Made by a program: the position numbers and the translations under genes. 47,710 bases of DNA from Nostoc linckia z4. GTDB taxonomy: Bacteria > Cyanobacteriota > Cyanobacteriia > Cyanobacteriales > Nostocaceae. Shown piece by piece: positions 15,956 through 24,393 of the stretch; position 1 is the stretch's first letter, and every line of letters starts with the position of its first letter. The notes below the pieces were generated by a model. It was not told the DNA's origin. It worked only from the letters and a program-made list of their open reading frames with translations, and did not search any database. The stretch is taken from assembly GCF_002608075.1 (NCBI RefSeq), contig NZ_LAHA01000062.1, forward strand, positions 1 through 47,710. The letters are read 5' to 3'.

Positions 15956-17788
15956 TCAAGTTTCTTGGGAAAATACCACCCGAAAGCCACAAATTCTTAA
16001 CCCGCCGTCTGACTCATTCCAACTACGGCTGGCGCTGCGACAAAGTTCGGCGCTAAAACTCCAAGAACCACCGCGTAAAACTCGACGATGCACATCACCG
16101 CCGACTTCCCAAACACTTGCATCGGTAGGTGCATCATGATAATTGTTATGCCACGGGTCGGCGCACCATTCCCAAACTAGCCCGTGCATATCGTATAATC
16201 CAAAGGCGTTGGCTACTTCAAAACTGCCGACGTTTGTTGTTTCTTTGCGGAATTTGCTTTTTGGTTCGTCAGCACAGCAAACCAAATCAGTGGTAATGTT
16301 TTCGCCAAAGTGAAAGGATGTCTTAGTTCCAGCACGACAAGCATATTCCCATTCCGCTTCACTGGGTAAACGATAGTCGCGTCCAGTTTTTTGTGATAGC
16401 CTCAGACAAAATTCTACAGCTTCATGCCAAGATACATTTTCTACTGGTCTATCAAAACCTTTGAATTTTGAGGGATGAGGATTTAAGGTTTGGTTGACTT
16501 TGGGTAATGCTGCTACTACTCTCCACTGTCCTTGAGTTACAGGAAATTTTCCCATAAAAAATGGTTCTACTGTCACTTGGTGTTGAGGACGTTCGTCAGC
16601 GTCTCCTTCAAAGTCTGGCGAACCCATCATATATGTACCGCCAGGAATTGATACCATTTCCAAGGTGACAGACTTACCCAATTCTTCAGCAAAAAATTTT
16701 GTACTGCGACTAACACGGCTAACTTCTCTACCTGCTGTGTCTACCGTCACCACATCAAATTCAAAACTTTCTAGAGGCGGTAACGGTACTATTACTTTTG
16801 GTGGTGGCGGCTGTAATATAGGTTGGGGAAGGGAAACCATTTTGAGTGCAACAGGTTCAAGATTTGATTTGATAAACTCCAAATCTTTGATAACTTCTGT
16901 TGCTGTTTGATACCTTTCACTGGGTAAATGTTTGAGTAATTTATCTAAAATTTTTCCTAATTCGTCGCTGATAATAATCCCTTTTTCTTGTAATCGTTCC
17001 CGCCACAACCATTTAGCGTTCATGGCATCATAAATAGGATCTTTAACTTGTCCAGAAACATCTTGTAAAGGTAAACATTGAGTTAAAAGACGCACGCAAG
17101 TTACGCCCAAAGCATACAAATCACTGGCGTGACAAGCAAAACCAGCCATTTGTTCAGTTGGTGCATAACCAAGTGTATAAATTACTGTGGCTTGTCTGCC
17201 TATACTCGTTTGTGTGACTTGCTTTGCACCACCAAAATCAATTAATACTGGTTTGCCATCGCTGGTACGGCGGATAATATTTTCTGGTTTAATATCCCGG
17301 TGAATAATATTACTGCTATGAATGAATTCTAGAACTGGCAATAAATCAGCTAAAAGTTGCCAAATTTCTGCTTCACCATAGATTTGTTTTTGGACTTCTT
17401 GTAAAAGAGTTTTTCCCTGAATAAATTCTTGCACGAGGTACAAACTAGTACCCTGTTCAAAATAAGCAAGTAATCGAGGAATTTGGGTATGATTTTCTCC
17501 GAGTTCATACAAGCGAAACGCTTCTTCTTTGAAAAATTGCGCTGCTTTAGTACGTTGTCCAGTTCCTTGAAATTGTGGGAAAAATTGCTTGATGACGCAA
17601 GGCGCATTGAGTCTATCTACATCTTCTGTAGCGTAAGTTCTGCTAAACCCACCTTCGCCTAACAGCCCCAATACTCGGTAACGGTTTCTCAGAAGTTTGC
17701 CAAAGTTGCTTTGTCCGCAACTGACACAAAATCTATTGCTATCAGAATTAAATGGATTTGAGCAATTGGGATTTTGGCAGATTTGCAT
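15956..17788 (-). CDS. Ser/Thr protein kinase with C-terminal FGE-sulfatase-like domain, copy 2
   Basis: A 610-residue paralogue of the gene at 13374-15188 with the same order: Cys4/9/21/24 ribbon, kinase domain (glycine loop GEGGFSRTY, Lys67, HRDIKPEN, DFGGAK), a Pro-rich linker (QPPPPKVIVPLPP) and an FGE-like domain (SIPGGTYMMGSPDFEGDADE, YRLPSEAEWEYACRAG, GLVWEWCADPW, RVLRGGSW, LCRSASR). The third glycine of the nucleotide loop is Ser, a tolerated change. As in copy 1, only one of the paired FGE cysteines appears to be kept. The linkers and the FGE insert (ALPKVNQTLNPHPSKFKG) differ most, so the copies may have different partners. The stop codon abuts a 20-bp tandem repeat. Confidence 0.9.
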   Translation of the reverse strand: MQICQNPNCSNPFNSDSNRFCVSCGQSNFGKLLRNRYRVLGLLGEGGFSRTYATEDVDRLNAPCVIKQFFPQFQGTGQRTKAAQFFKEEAFRLYELGENHTQIPRLLAYFEQGTSLYLVQEFIQGKTLLQEVQKQIYGEAEIWQLLADLLPVLEFIHSSNIIHRDIKPENIIRRTSDGKPVLIDFGGAKQVTQTSIGRQATVIYTLGYAPTEQMAGFACHASDLYALGVTCVRLLTQCLPLQDVSGQVKDPIYDAMNAKWLWRERLQEKGIIISDELGKILDKLLKHLPSERYQTATEVIKDLEFIKSNLEPVALKMVSLPQPILQPPPPKVIVPLPPLESFEFDVVTVDTAGREVSRVSRSTKFFAEELGKSVTLEMVSIPGGTYMMGSPDFEGDADERPQHQVTVEPFFMGKFPVTQGQWRVVAALPKVNQTLNPHPSKFKGFDRPVENVSWHEAVEFCLRLSQKTGRDYRLPSEAEWEYACRAGTKTSFHFGENITTDLVCCADEPKSKFRKETTNVGSFEVANAFGLYDMHGLVWEWCADPWHNNYHDAPTDASVWEVGGDVHRRVLRGGSWSFSAELCRSASRSWNESDGGLRICGFRVVFSQET

Positions 17789-18396
17789 AATGAAGTGAAA
17801 ATAGCATCTTCTCCAAAGTTAGCCCCAATATCATCTTATTGAAAACAGTTATGTAGAGAAGCGAACACGGAATTTTTTATATGTGTTTAAAAATATGTGG
17901 GGAGTTAGGAATTAGGAGTTAGGAGTTTGGAGTTTGGAGTTTGGAGTTTGGGTGTTAGTACTGTTTGGTAACATGGTGATTTAGGCTAACGCAGTAACGC
18001 ACCCTACTTTTAAAGTCTGAATTATGGATCATTCTTCAAGATAGCTGTTGTTTTCAGCTAAAAAAGTTCGCTAATAACTAAATAATGAATAACTTTTATC
18101 AGAATATAAATATTGGTAATTACTAACTAATCCGGAATCACCCCAAAGAGCCAAAGCTACGCTTTGTCTCCCCTCCCCGCAGGCGAGGAGGGGATTAAGG
18201 GGTGGGGTGCAATGGCTGTGGGAATCATAACTAATTATGCGGACATGATATGAATTCTGAATTCTGAATTCTGACTCCTGAATTCTGAGTCCTGAATTCT
18301 GACTCCTGAATTCTGAATTCTGACTTCTGACTCCTGAATTCTGAATTCTGAATTCTGAATTCTGACTCCTGACTCCTGACTCCTGAATTCTGATTT
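17789..18396. repeat. Gene-free region with heptanucleotide repeats
   Basis: 17901-17952 holds GGAGTTA/GGAGTTT heptamers; 18155-18205 a CCCCTCCCCGCAGGCGAGGA palindrome of dispersed type; 18250-18395 an irregular tract of GAATTCT and GACTCCT heptamers that reaches the potC stop. No gene is supported. Confidence 0.7.
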
Positions 18397-19200
18397 TTAG
18401 CTTTTCTTTTCTCCAGAAACACGAAGCATTTCAGCAATAAAAGCAACGATCGCGGATACGCAAATCAGCATTATACTCAAAGCGTTAATATCAGGTTTGA
18501 CACCTGTTCTAATCCGACTAAAAATTTCCATTGGTAAGGTGTTAGAACCACTACCGGCAGTAAAACTGGCAATCAAAAAATCATCTAAACTCAAGACAAA
18601 AGCTAACAAGCAACCAGCAATAATACCTGGCATTAATTGAGGTAATAATACTTTGATAAATGCTTGGGTTGGTGTCGCGCCTAAATCTAATGCTGCTTCT
18701 TCTAAGTGAGGATCTAAGTTTGTCAGTCTCGAAGCAACCACAAGTCCCACGTAAGCCAGACAAAATACTACGTGTGCTGCAACTATTGTCCACAAACTCA
18801 AAGGTATGGCAAAGGCGGCTAAACATACTAAGGTAGCTACTGCGATCGCAATGTCGGGAATAATTAATGGTAGATAAGCTACGCCACGATATAAATTCTT
18901 CAGGGGAAATTGATAACGCGCTAAACCAACCGCCATCAAGGTTCCCAGCACTGCTGCAATCCCCACTGCACAACCAGCAACTATCAAACTATTTTGCAAA
19001 GCTGATAAAATGCGATCGTCGCTGAACAACTTCAAATACCAATCCAAGGTAAATCCTTGCCAAGTTGCACTGTATGGCGATTTATTAAAGCTATAAAAAC
19101 CAAGTACCAATATAGGCAGGTACATAAACACAAATATCAGCAGCGAGAAAACCGCCTGCCATGTGACACGCGGTTTTTTGATATGTGGAGAAATATTCAC
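18397..19200 (-). CDS. potC: ABC transporter permease, spermidine/putrescine PotC type
   Basis: PotC is one of two inner-membrane permeases of a polyamine importer. The 267-residue product has six predicted transmembrane helices, the first at about 15-37 (AVFSLLIFVFMYLPILVLGF). It carries the cytoplasmic EAA loop that docks on the ATPase: EEAALDLGATPTQAFIKVLL, followed by PQLMPGII. FYSFNKSP after helix 1 and LSLDDFLIASFTAGSG are typical of PotC/PotI. No potA, potB or potD lies downstream; partners may sit upstream beyond the 830-base gap or elsewhere. Substrate specificity within the polyamine/iron/thiamine permease group is inferred. Confidence 0.85.
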   Translation of the reverse strand: MNISPHIKKPRVTWQAVFSLLIFVFMYLPILVLGFYSFNKSPYSATWQGFTLDWYLKLFSDDRILSALQNSLIVAGCAVGIAAVLGTLMAVGLARYQFPLKNLYRGVAYLPLIIPDIAIAVATLVCLAAFAIPLSLWTIVAAHVVFCLAYVGLVVASRLTNLDPHLEEAALDLGATPTQAFIKVLLPQLMPGIIAGCLLAFVLSLDDFLIASFTAGSGSNTLPMEIFSRIRTGVKPDINALSIMLICVSAIVAFIAEMLRVSGEKKS

Positions 19201-20030
19201 GTTTATATTTAATTTTTCTTAGTTGGCAATACAAAATATCACATTTTATCTAAAAAGTCAATATTTTTTGAATTTACGTTGACTTGATGCTAGTTTCTTG
19301 GTGTTTCCACATGGAATAAGCTGATGCGCTTTTAAATTGCATAACTCAACTCGTTACAAAGACGCGGGGACACGGAGACACGGAGACACGGAGACACGGA
19401 GACGCGGGGACACGGGGACGCGGGGACACGGAGATGCAATTTGCTTTTTGCACTCTTGTCGTCAAAGGGATGCATCTCAGGGGAAAGGGAAAATACTAAA
19501 CCTTTCCCCCTTTCCCTTGCTTCTTTTCCCTACTTCTCTTAGAAGTCTAGAGACGTTGTAATGCAACGTCTCTACATTTGTGGGTAATTTACAACTATAC
19601 AATCTATCTTTGGGCACAATGGATAAATCTTTCAACTTACAAAATAGGGTGTTTAGGTATCTAAAACCCTGATTTTTTAATTAATATTTGAAAAAACCTT
19701 AGTTAATATAGCTCATACCATCTTTTTAGTCTGATATTAGCTATAGACATGGATTTAAGAAATGCGATCGCAATTTATCTATCCTAAATAATGTAGATAA
19801 AAATCATACTAAAATCTGATAAATTCAACTAAATTTATTTCCTGTGGAATCGTTAATTTATTTACTAAGGTAGACAAAAAAACTTTAGGTAAAAGCATAA
19901 GATTTTGATGCAATTGTTAATAAGGTTTGTGACTTCAGTAACTTGTCAGCGTAGATGTAACTAAGTATAAGCACAACGAAAAGAGAAAAAAATACTTGTT
20001 ATTCAAGTTTTATTTTGGAGGAGGTTTGTA
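19201..20030. other. 830-base gene-free region
   Basis: Holds a GACACGGA octamer tandem tract (about 19362-19436), a perfect 11-bp-stem palindrome TAGAGACGTTG / CAACGTCTCTA at 19548-19574, and then about 450 A/T-rich bases with one GCGATCGC. The last 50 bases contain the promoter zone and the strong GGAGGAGG ribosome site of the glycosyltransferase gene. No RNA gene was recognised. Confidence 0.5.
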
Positions 20031-21107
20031 ATGCGAATTGCTCAAGTAGCCCCATTATTGGAGAGAGTACCGCCTCCTGCTTATGGTGGCATAGAGTTAG
20101 TGGTTGGGTTGCTGACTGATGAACTAGTGCGACGCGGCCATGAAGTGACGTTATTCGCATCGGGGGATTCTGTTACTTTGGCAAAACTAGTGTCAGTTCA
20201 TCCTCATTCTTTAAGACTCGATCCCACCGTCAAAGATTACAGCATTTACGAAATGCTAGAACTAGGTTCGGTGTATCAACAAGCAGCTGAGTTTGATATT
20301 ATTCACTCTCACATGGGTTATACGGCATTACCCTATGCCAATTTAGTCGCAACCCCTACAGTTCATACATTGCATGGTATTTTTACCCCTGAAAACAAAA
20401 AGATGTTTACTTTTGGTAAAAAACAACCATACGTTAGCATTTCTGATGCCCAACGAGAACCAAGATTAGCATTAAATTATGTAGCAACCGTCTACAACGG
20501 AATTAATATCAACAAGTATGAGTTTTATCCTCAACCAGAAAATCCGCCTTATTTGGCATTTTTAGGTCGCATGTCTCCAGAAAAAGGAGTCCATTTAGCC
20601 ATAGAAATTGCTAAACAAGCTGGTTGGGATTTGAAAATGGCGGGTAAAGTAGATGTTGTTGATGTGGAATATTTTGAGACAAAAATTAAACCACAAATTG
20701 ACGGCCAGCAAATTCAATATTTAGGTGAAGCTAACCATGCTCAAAAAAATGCGTTGATGGGAGGTGCAATAGCAACTTTATTTCCTATTACTTGGCGAGA
20801 ACCTTTTGGCTTAGTGATGGTTGAATCAATGGCTTCGGGTACGCCTGTGATTGCGATGAAATTGGGATCTACCCAAGAAGTAATTGTCGAGGGTAAAACA
20901 GGTTTTCTTTGTGATGGTATTCAAGACTGTATCAGTGCTATTGACAAAGTAACAAATTTAGACCGCTATGCTTGTCGCCAACATGTAGAAAGCCATTTCA
21001 CTGTTAAACAAATGGTTGATGGTTATGAAGCAGTTTATCAACAAATTATGGAAGAAAAATTTTCTCAAAATGGGCACTACAGTAATTTGCTGACTTTAGG
21101 GAGATAA
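20031..21107 (+). CDS. GT4-family glycosyltransferase
   Basis: A 358-residue retaining glycosyltransferase of the GT-B fold, transferring a sugar from a nucleotide sugar to an unknown acceptor. The N-terminal domain has PPPAYGGIELVVGLLTDELV with the donor-loop glycines, GHEVTLFASGDS and DIIHSHMGY. The C-terminal domain has FLGRMSPEKGVHLAIEIAKQ and the E-x7-E signature EPFGLVMVESMASGTPVIAM. GGAGGAGG eight bases before the ATG fixes the start. It stands alone, so the acceptor (exopolysaccharide, envelope polysaccharide, glycolipid) cannot be deduced. Confidence 0.88.
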   Translation: MRIAQVAPLLERVPPPAYGGIELVVGLLTDELVRRGHEVTLFASGDSVTLAKLVSVHPHSLRLDPTVKDYSIYEMLELGSVYQQAAEFDIIHSHMGYTALPYANLVATPTVHTLHGIFTPENKKMFTFGKKQPYVSISDAQREPRLALNYVATVYNGININKYEFYPQPENPPYLAFLGRMSPEKGVHLAIEIAKQAGWDLKMAGKVDVVDVEYFETKIKPQIDGQQIQYLGEANHAQKNALMGGAIATLFPITWREPFGLVMVESMASGTPVIAMKLGSTQEVIVEGKTGFLCDGIQDCISAIDKVTNLDRYACRQHVESHFTVKQMVDGYEAVYQQIMEEKFSQNGHYSNLLTLGR

Positions 21108-21229
21108 GGATTTAAATAAGGGAGTTAACTGGTAGAATGCGCCTAAATAACTAATTAATGATTGCGGTAGATGCACAAGTAATACTTAATCTAAAATCCA
21201 AAATCCAAAATCCAAAATCCAAAATCTCA
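21108..21229. repeat. AAAATCC heptamer repeat
   Basis: Five AAAATCC-type units (about 21190-21225) lie between the convergent glycosyltransferase and pentapeptide genes. Confidence 0.6.
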
Positions 21230-22705
21230 TCACCCTGATTGTCGCCAATTGGTTGGTGTTTCCATATAATCAGGTAGGCGAGTGGTGCGATCGCCAAGTG
21301 CTTTTTTAATCTGCTGCAACTCTAGGTTTTTTGCTCCCGTCAAAATTGTGCCTTCGAGTTTCACGTCACTCAGGTTCGCTTGCAAAAAGTTAGCTCCCAT
21401 GAGATTTGCCTGGGTGAGATTAGCTTGATAAAAAGTTGCCCTTTGGAGGTTAGCGCCGATGAAGTTTGCTTGATATAAATCTGCTTCCGTTAAGCTGGCT
21501 TCGGAAAGGTTGGCAAAATAAACTTCTGTTTGCTGGAGTTTGGCTGCATTCAAGTTAGCGCCAGAAAGGTTAGCACCGTTCAAGTTAGCGCCAGAAAGGT
21601 TAGCACCAATTAAACCAGTCATGTGCAAATTGGCTTTACCGAGTTTTGCTCCTTGCAAGTTAGCTAAAAACAGCTTTGCTCCCGAAAGGTTGGCAATTTT
21701 TAAGGTTGCTTGTTGCAAGTTGGCTTTATACAAGTTTGTTCCTTGGAGATTTGCTGCACGCAGACTTGCTCCTGCAAGGTTGGCTGACCGCAGATTTGCA
21801 CCGCAGAGATTAGCACGGTTGAGGTTAGCCCAACAAAGGTCGGCAGCGCACAAACTGGTTTTGAGCAATTTGGTTTCATAGAGAATAGCTCGAACGAGTC
21901 TCGCGCCGTTGAGGTCAGCTTCAGATAAATCTGCCCCCCGCAAATCAGCGCCACTCAAGTCTGCTCCTCTGAGGTCAGCTTGTTGTAAGTTAGCTCCCAC
22001 TAAATCTGCTCGTCTGATGTCAGTATTACGTAAATCAAGTTTTTGATCTTTTGGGTCTTCGAGTAAATTCCGCCTGCTGATGACAGTTAAAGCTGCTTGA
22101 ATATCGGTGCGTATTTTTGTTGTTTCATCATGGAATTTTGGCTGTAATTGCTGTGTCGAATGCGACCCACCTTTGCGTTTACTGGAGTAAATTGCTGGCG
22201 AGTATTCTAGCTTTGTTTGTTCTGGTTTTACTTGCTGAATTGGTGTATTTTCTCGCACAAACGCAGTGAGGATTTCCATGATTGTCCAGTGTTCTTTGGG
22301 GAAATCTTGGGCAACTCTTTCTAATGCATAAATCGCGCCTGTGCGAGTTTCAATTTTTTCATGTCCTAGCTGGGCAATTGCTCCCATAAAGCGTTCTGCA
22401 ATCAATCTATCTTGATTGAGTTTGGCGTTTTGAATGTCAATTTCTAAATTTTTCTCGGCGGCGATGGCGTTTTTCTGCAAAGCTTGGGTACGCTTTGCTG
22501 CATAATAAGCATTGAACATTACTGCCGATGCCAGAAAAACTATTGCGGTGGTTGTTAATGTTTGGTTTCTATACTGGATTTTCTCTTGAACTGACAATTC
22601 CTTAACATTGGACAACGCAAAGAAAATGACAGTCAATGAGCCAGCAAATATAACTGTTATGATTATCAACCAATTTAACAAAGTGTCTGTCTTTTTAGAA
22701 GACAT
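21230..22705 (-). CDS. Membrane-anchored pentapeptide-repeat protein
   Basis: This 491-residue protein begins with two predicted membrane helices (about 11-30, WLIIITVIFAGSLTVIFF, and 50-65, TTAIVFLASAVMFNAYY). A helical domain follows (GAIYALERVAQDFPKEHWTI, then MEILTAFVREN), then IQAALTVISRRN, which leads into pentapeptide repeats from about residue 225 to 460 with the A(D/N)LXX pattern (for example ADLRGADLSGADLRGADL). Such repeats form a right-handed beta helix. The soluble repeat domain probably faces the cytoplasm. The helical domain and the IQAAL joint recur in the neighbour at 22909-23652, so the two share ancestry. Molecular function is unknown. Confidence 0.85.
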   Translation of the reverse strand: MSSKKTDTLLNWLIIITVIFAGSLTVIFFALSNVKELSVQEKIQYRNQTLTTTAIVFLASAVMFNAYYAAKRTQALQKNAIAAEKNLEIDIQNAKLNQDRLIAERFMGAIAQLGHEKIETRTGAIYALERVAQDFPKEHWTIMEILTAFVRENTPIQQVKPEQTKLEYSPAIYSSKRKGGSHSTQQLQPKFHDETTKIRTDIQAALTVISRRNLLEDPKDQKLDLRNTDIRRADLVGANLQQADLRGADLSGADLRGADLSEADLNGARLVRAILYETKLLKTSLCAADLCWANLNRANLCGANLRSANLAGASLRAANLQGTNLYKANLQQATLKIANLSGAKLFLANLQGAKLGKANLHMTGLIGANLSGANLNGANLSGANLNAAKLQQTEVYFANLSEASLTEADLYQANFIGANLQRATFYQANLTQANLMGANFLQANLSDVKLEGTILTGAKNLELQQIKKALGDRTTRLPDYMETPTNWRQSG

Positions 22706-22908
22706 GGTAAAAATTTTCCTTACAACCTAGAATTATTACTTAGTTATTTGGACAAAATAGTATAGCATTTAGCAAAAAAAATATAATATGGTCACAATAG
22801 TCATTTAACTTACGAATAACATCGGATATACTGGTACATCACGCTATAAATAAATTAGCGATCGCCAATCAGTGAAACCCTTAGGCGATGGAAATTACAA
22901 ATTAGAAT
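22706..22908. other. Short A/T-rich spacer
   Basis: About 200 A/T-rich bases with one HIP1-like GCGATCGCC near 22858. It probably holds the promoter of the upstream pentapeptide gene. Confidence 0.35.
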
Positions 22909-23652
22909 TTACTCAAAAAATTGAACTTCCCGGAAATTTGCTCCATCAAGTATGGCATCATTGAGAATTGCTCCGTGGAGGTTAGCTAAATATAAGCTGG
23001 CACGATGCAAGTTCGCTTTTTGCAGGTTTGCTTGTTTCAGGTTGCTAGCACTGAGGATTGCACCTTTGAGGTTAGCTGAATATAGGTTAGCTTTTTCTAA
23101 ATTAGCTGCACTGAGGATTGCTCCCTCTAAATTAGCTTGTGTGAGATTAGCACCAGCAAGATTAGCTTGATAAAGATTTATCTGTTCTAAGTTAGCTTGA
23201 TTGAGGTTTGCTCCTCTGATGTCCACATGACTCAAATCCAGCTGCTCGTGTTCTGCATCTTTGCTGACATCTCTGCGAGCAATAACACTAAGAGCCGCTT
23301 GAATATCTTTAGGAACTGTGATTGAGGTGCTGCTGATAACTTCCCTTTGCGGTGTATGAGCAGCATTTTTGCGAATAAAACTAGTGAGAATGTCCATGAT
23401 TATCCAGTGGTACTGTGGATGATTATGGGCAATTTCCTCTAGTTCGCTAATTACAGCGACACTGGTTTCCATTGTGCCATGGTCTAACTGTTCAATTGCA
23501 ATTTTTAAACGCTGTTTTGGCGAGAGTTGAGGAGCATATTTAATTTGTTGAGGAAAATCATATATCTTCAGGAATATTTCTGATGTCTGATTGTTATTTG
23601 TCGGTAAAATATTTTTCATAGCGTGAAAAGCATTTATAATTACTGTCAACAT
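22909..23652 (-). CDS. Pentapeptide-repeat protein, soluble paralogue
   Basis: A 247-residue protein related to its neighbour at 21230-22705 but without membrane helices. Residues about 45-95 hold the shared helical domain (LDHGTMETSVAVISELEEIA then YHWIIMDILTSFIRKN). IQAALSVIARRD precedes about 20 pentapeptides of the ANLXX type (residues about 145-240). The N-terminus (MLTVIINAFHAMKNILPTNN) is weakly conserved-looking; the internal Met at residue 12 is a possible alternative start. The conserved order of helical domain plus IQAAL joint suggests the helical part is a functional partner of the repeat barrel. Role unknown. Confidence 0.8.
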   Translation of the reverse strand: MLTVIINAFHAMKNILPTNNNQTSEIFLKIYDFPQQIKYAPQLSPKQRLKIAIEQLDHGTMETSVAVISELEEIAHNHPQYHWIIMDILTSFIRKNAAHTPQREVISSTSITVPKDIQAALSVIARRDVSKDAEHEQLDLSHVDIRGANLNQANLEQINLYQANLAGANLTQANLEGAILSAANLEKANLYSANLKGAILSASNLKQANLQKANLHRASLYLANLHGAILNDAILDGANFREVQFFE

Positions 23653-24393
23653 AAAAAATACTCGTAGTGATTTTTAATAATTTATTTTTCAAGGGTATTG
23701 TTTCATGATTGGTCAATATTTGAATATACTAGCGCAACAAAAAAATAGATCGGGAACTTGTGGTATTGTTGACGGTTGACTGTTGACTGTTGACAGCCAG
23801 CACCAGTGTTTTAGGAGACATGAGCTGATAATTATTTAGTAACAGTTCAATTGGTGGGGGAAAGGGGAAAGGGGAAAGGGGAAAGGGGAAAGGGGAAAGG
23901 GGAAAGGGGAAAGGGGAAAGGTTTTAAATGCCTTACCCTTTACCTCTTACCCTTTACCCAGACCTCACAAGCGCATTTTTGGGTTAGCAGACCACTAGGA
24001 AATAACATACATACTGCCTACCGCCATCAATCATGAGTTAGATTCATTATTTTTAATTCTTCACGAACAATTGACCCCGGTCATGATAATTTTCAAAGAA
24101 TTCAGCAGCCAAAATTCAGGAATCAGCTTTTTTTGCTTGTAGTAAGGACTTCAGTCCTTATTAGAGGACTAAAGTCCTTACTACAAACTTAAAATAATAT
24201 GCCAGTTGCGTAAGTCCTAAAGTAATCAAGCGGACATGATATGACGCTCTTACGCGGGGAATTTTTTTGATAAATGATTAGGCGGACATCATTATAATTG
24301 ATTCTGAATTCTAAATTCTGAATTCTGAATTCTGAATTCTGAATTCTGAATTCTGTATTCTTCTTCAATTGCAAATTCCTAATATCGTGTACT
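23653..24393. repeat. Gene-free region with several repeat families
   Basis: Contains a GGGGAAA heptamer tract (about 23857-23922), an inverted copy of the AGTGGTCTGC element at 23968-23993 (first copy near 1757), a palindrome at 24139-24184 with arms GTAGTAAGGACT / AGTCCTTACTAC, and a GAATTCT tract (24300-24356). No gene is supported. Confidence 0.7.

Noticed and set aside
19201..20030. Possible RNA gene in the 830-base gap
   Set aside because: Only a short dispersed palindrome and octamer repeats are visible; no tRNA cloverleaf or known riboswitch pattern was found.
21540..21881. Plus-strand frame with RLAPFKLAPERLAP-like repeats
   Set aside because: It is the antisense shadow of the pentapeptide-repeat codons.
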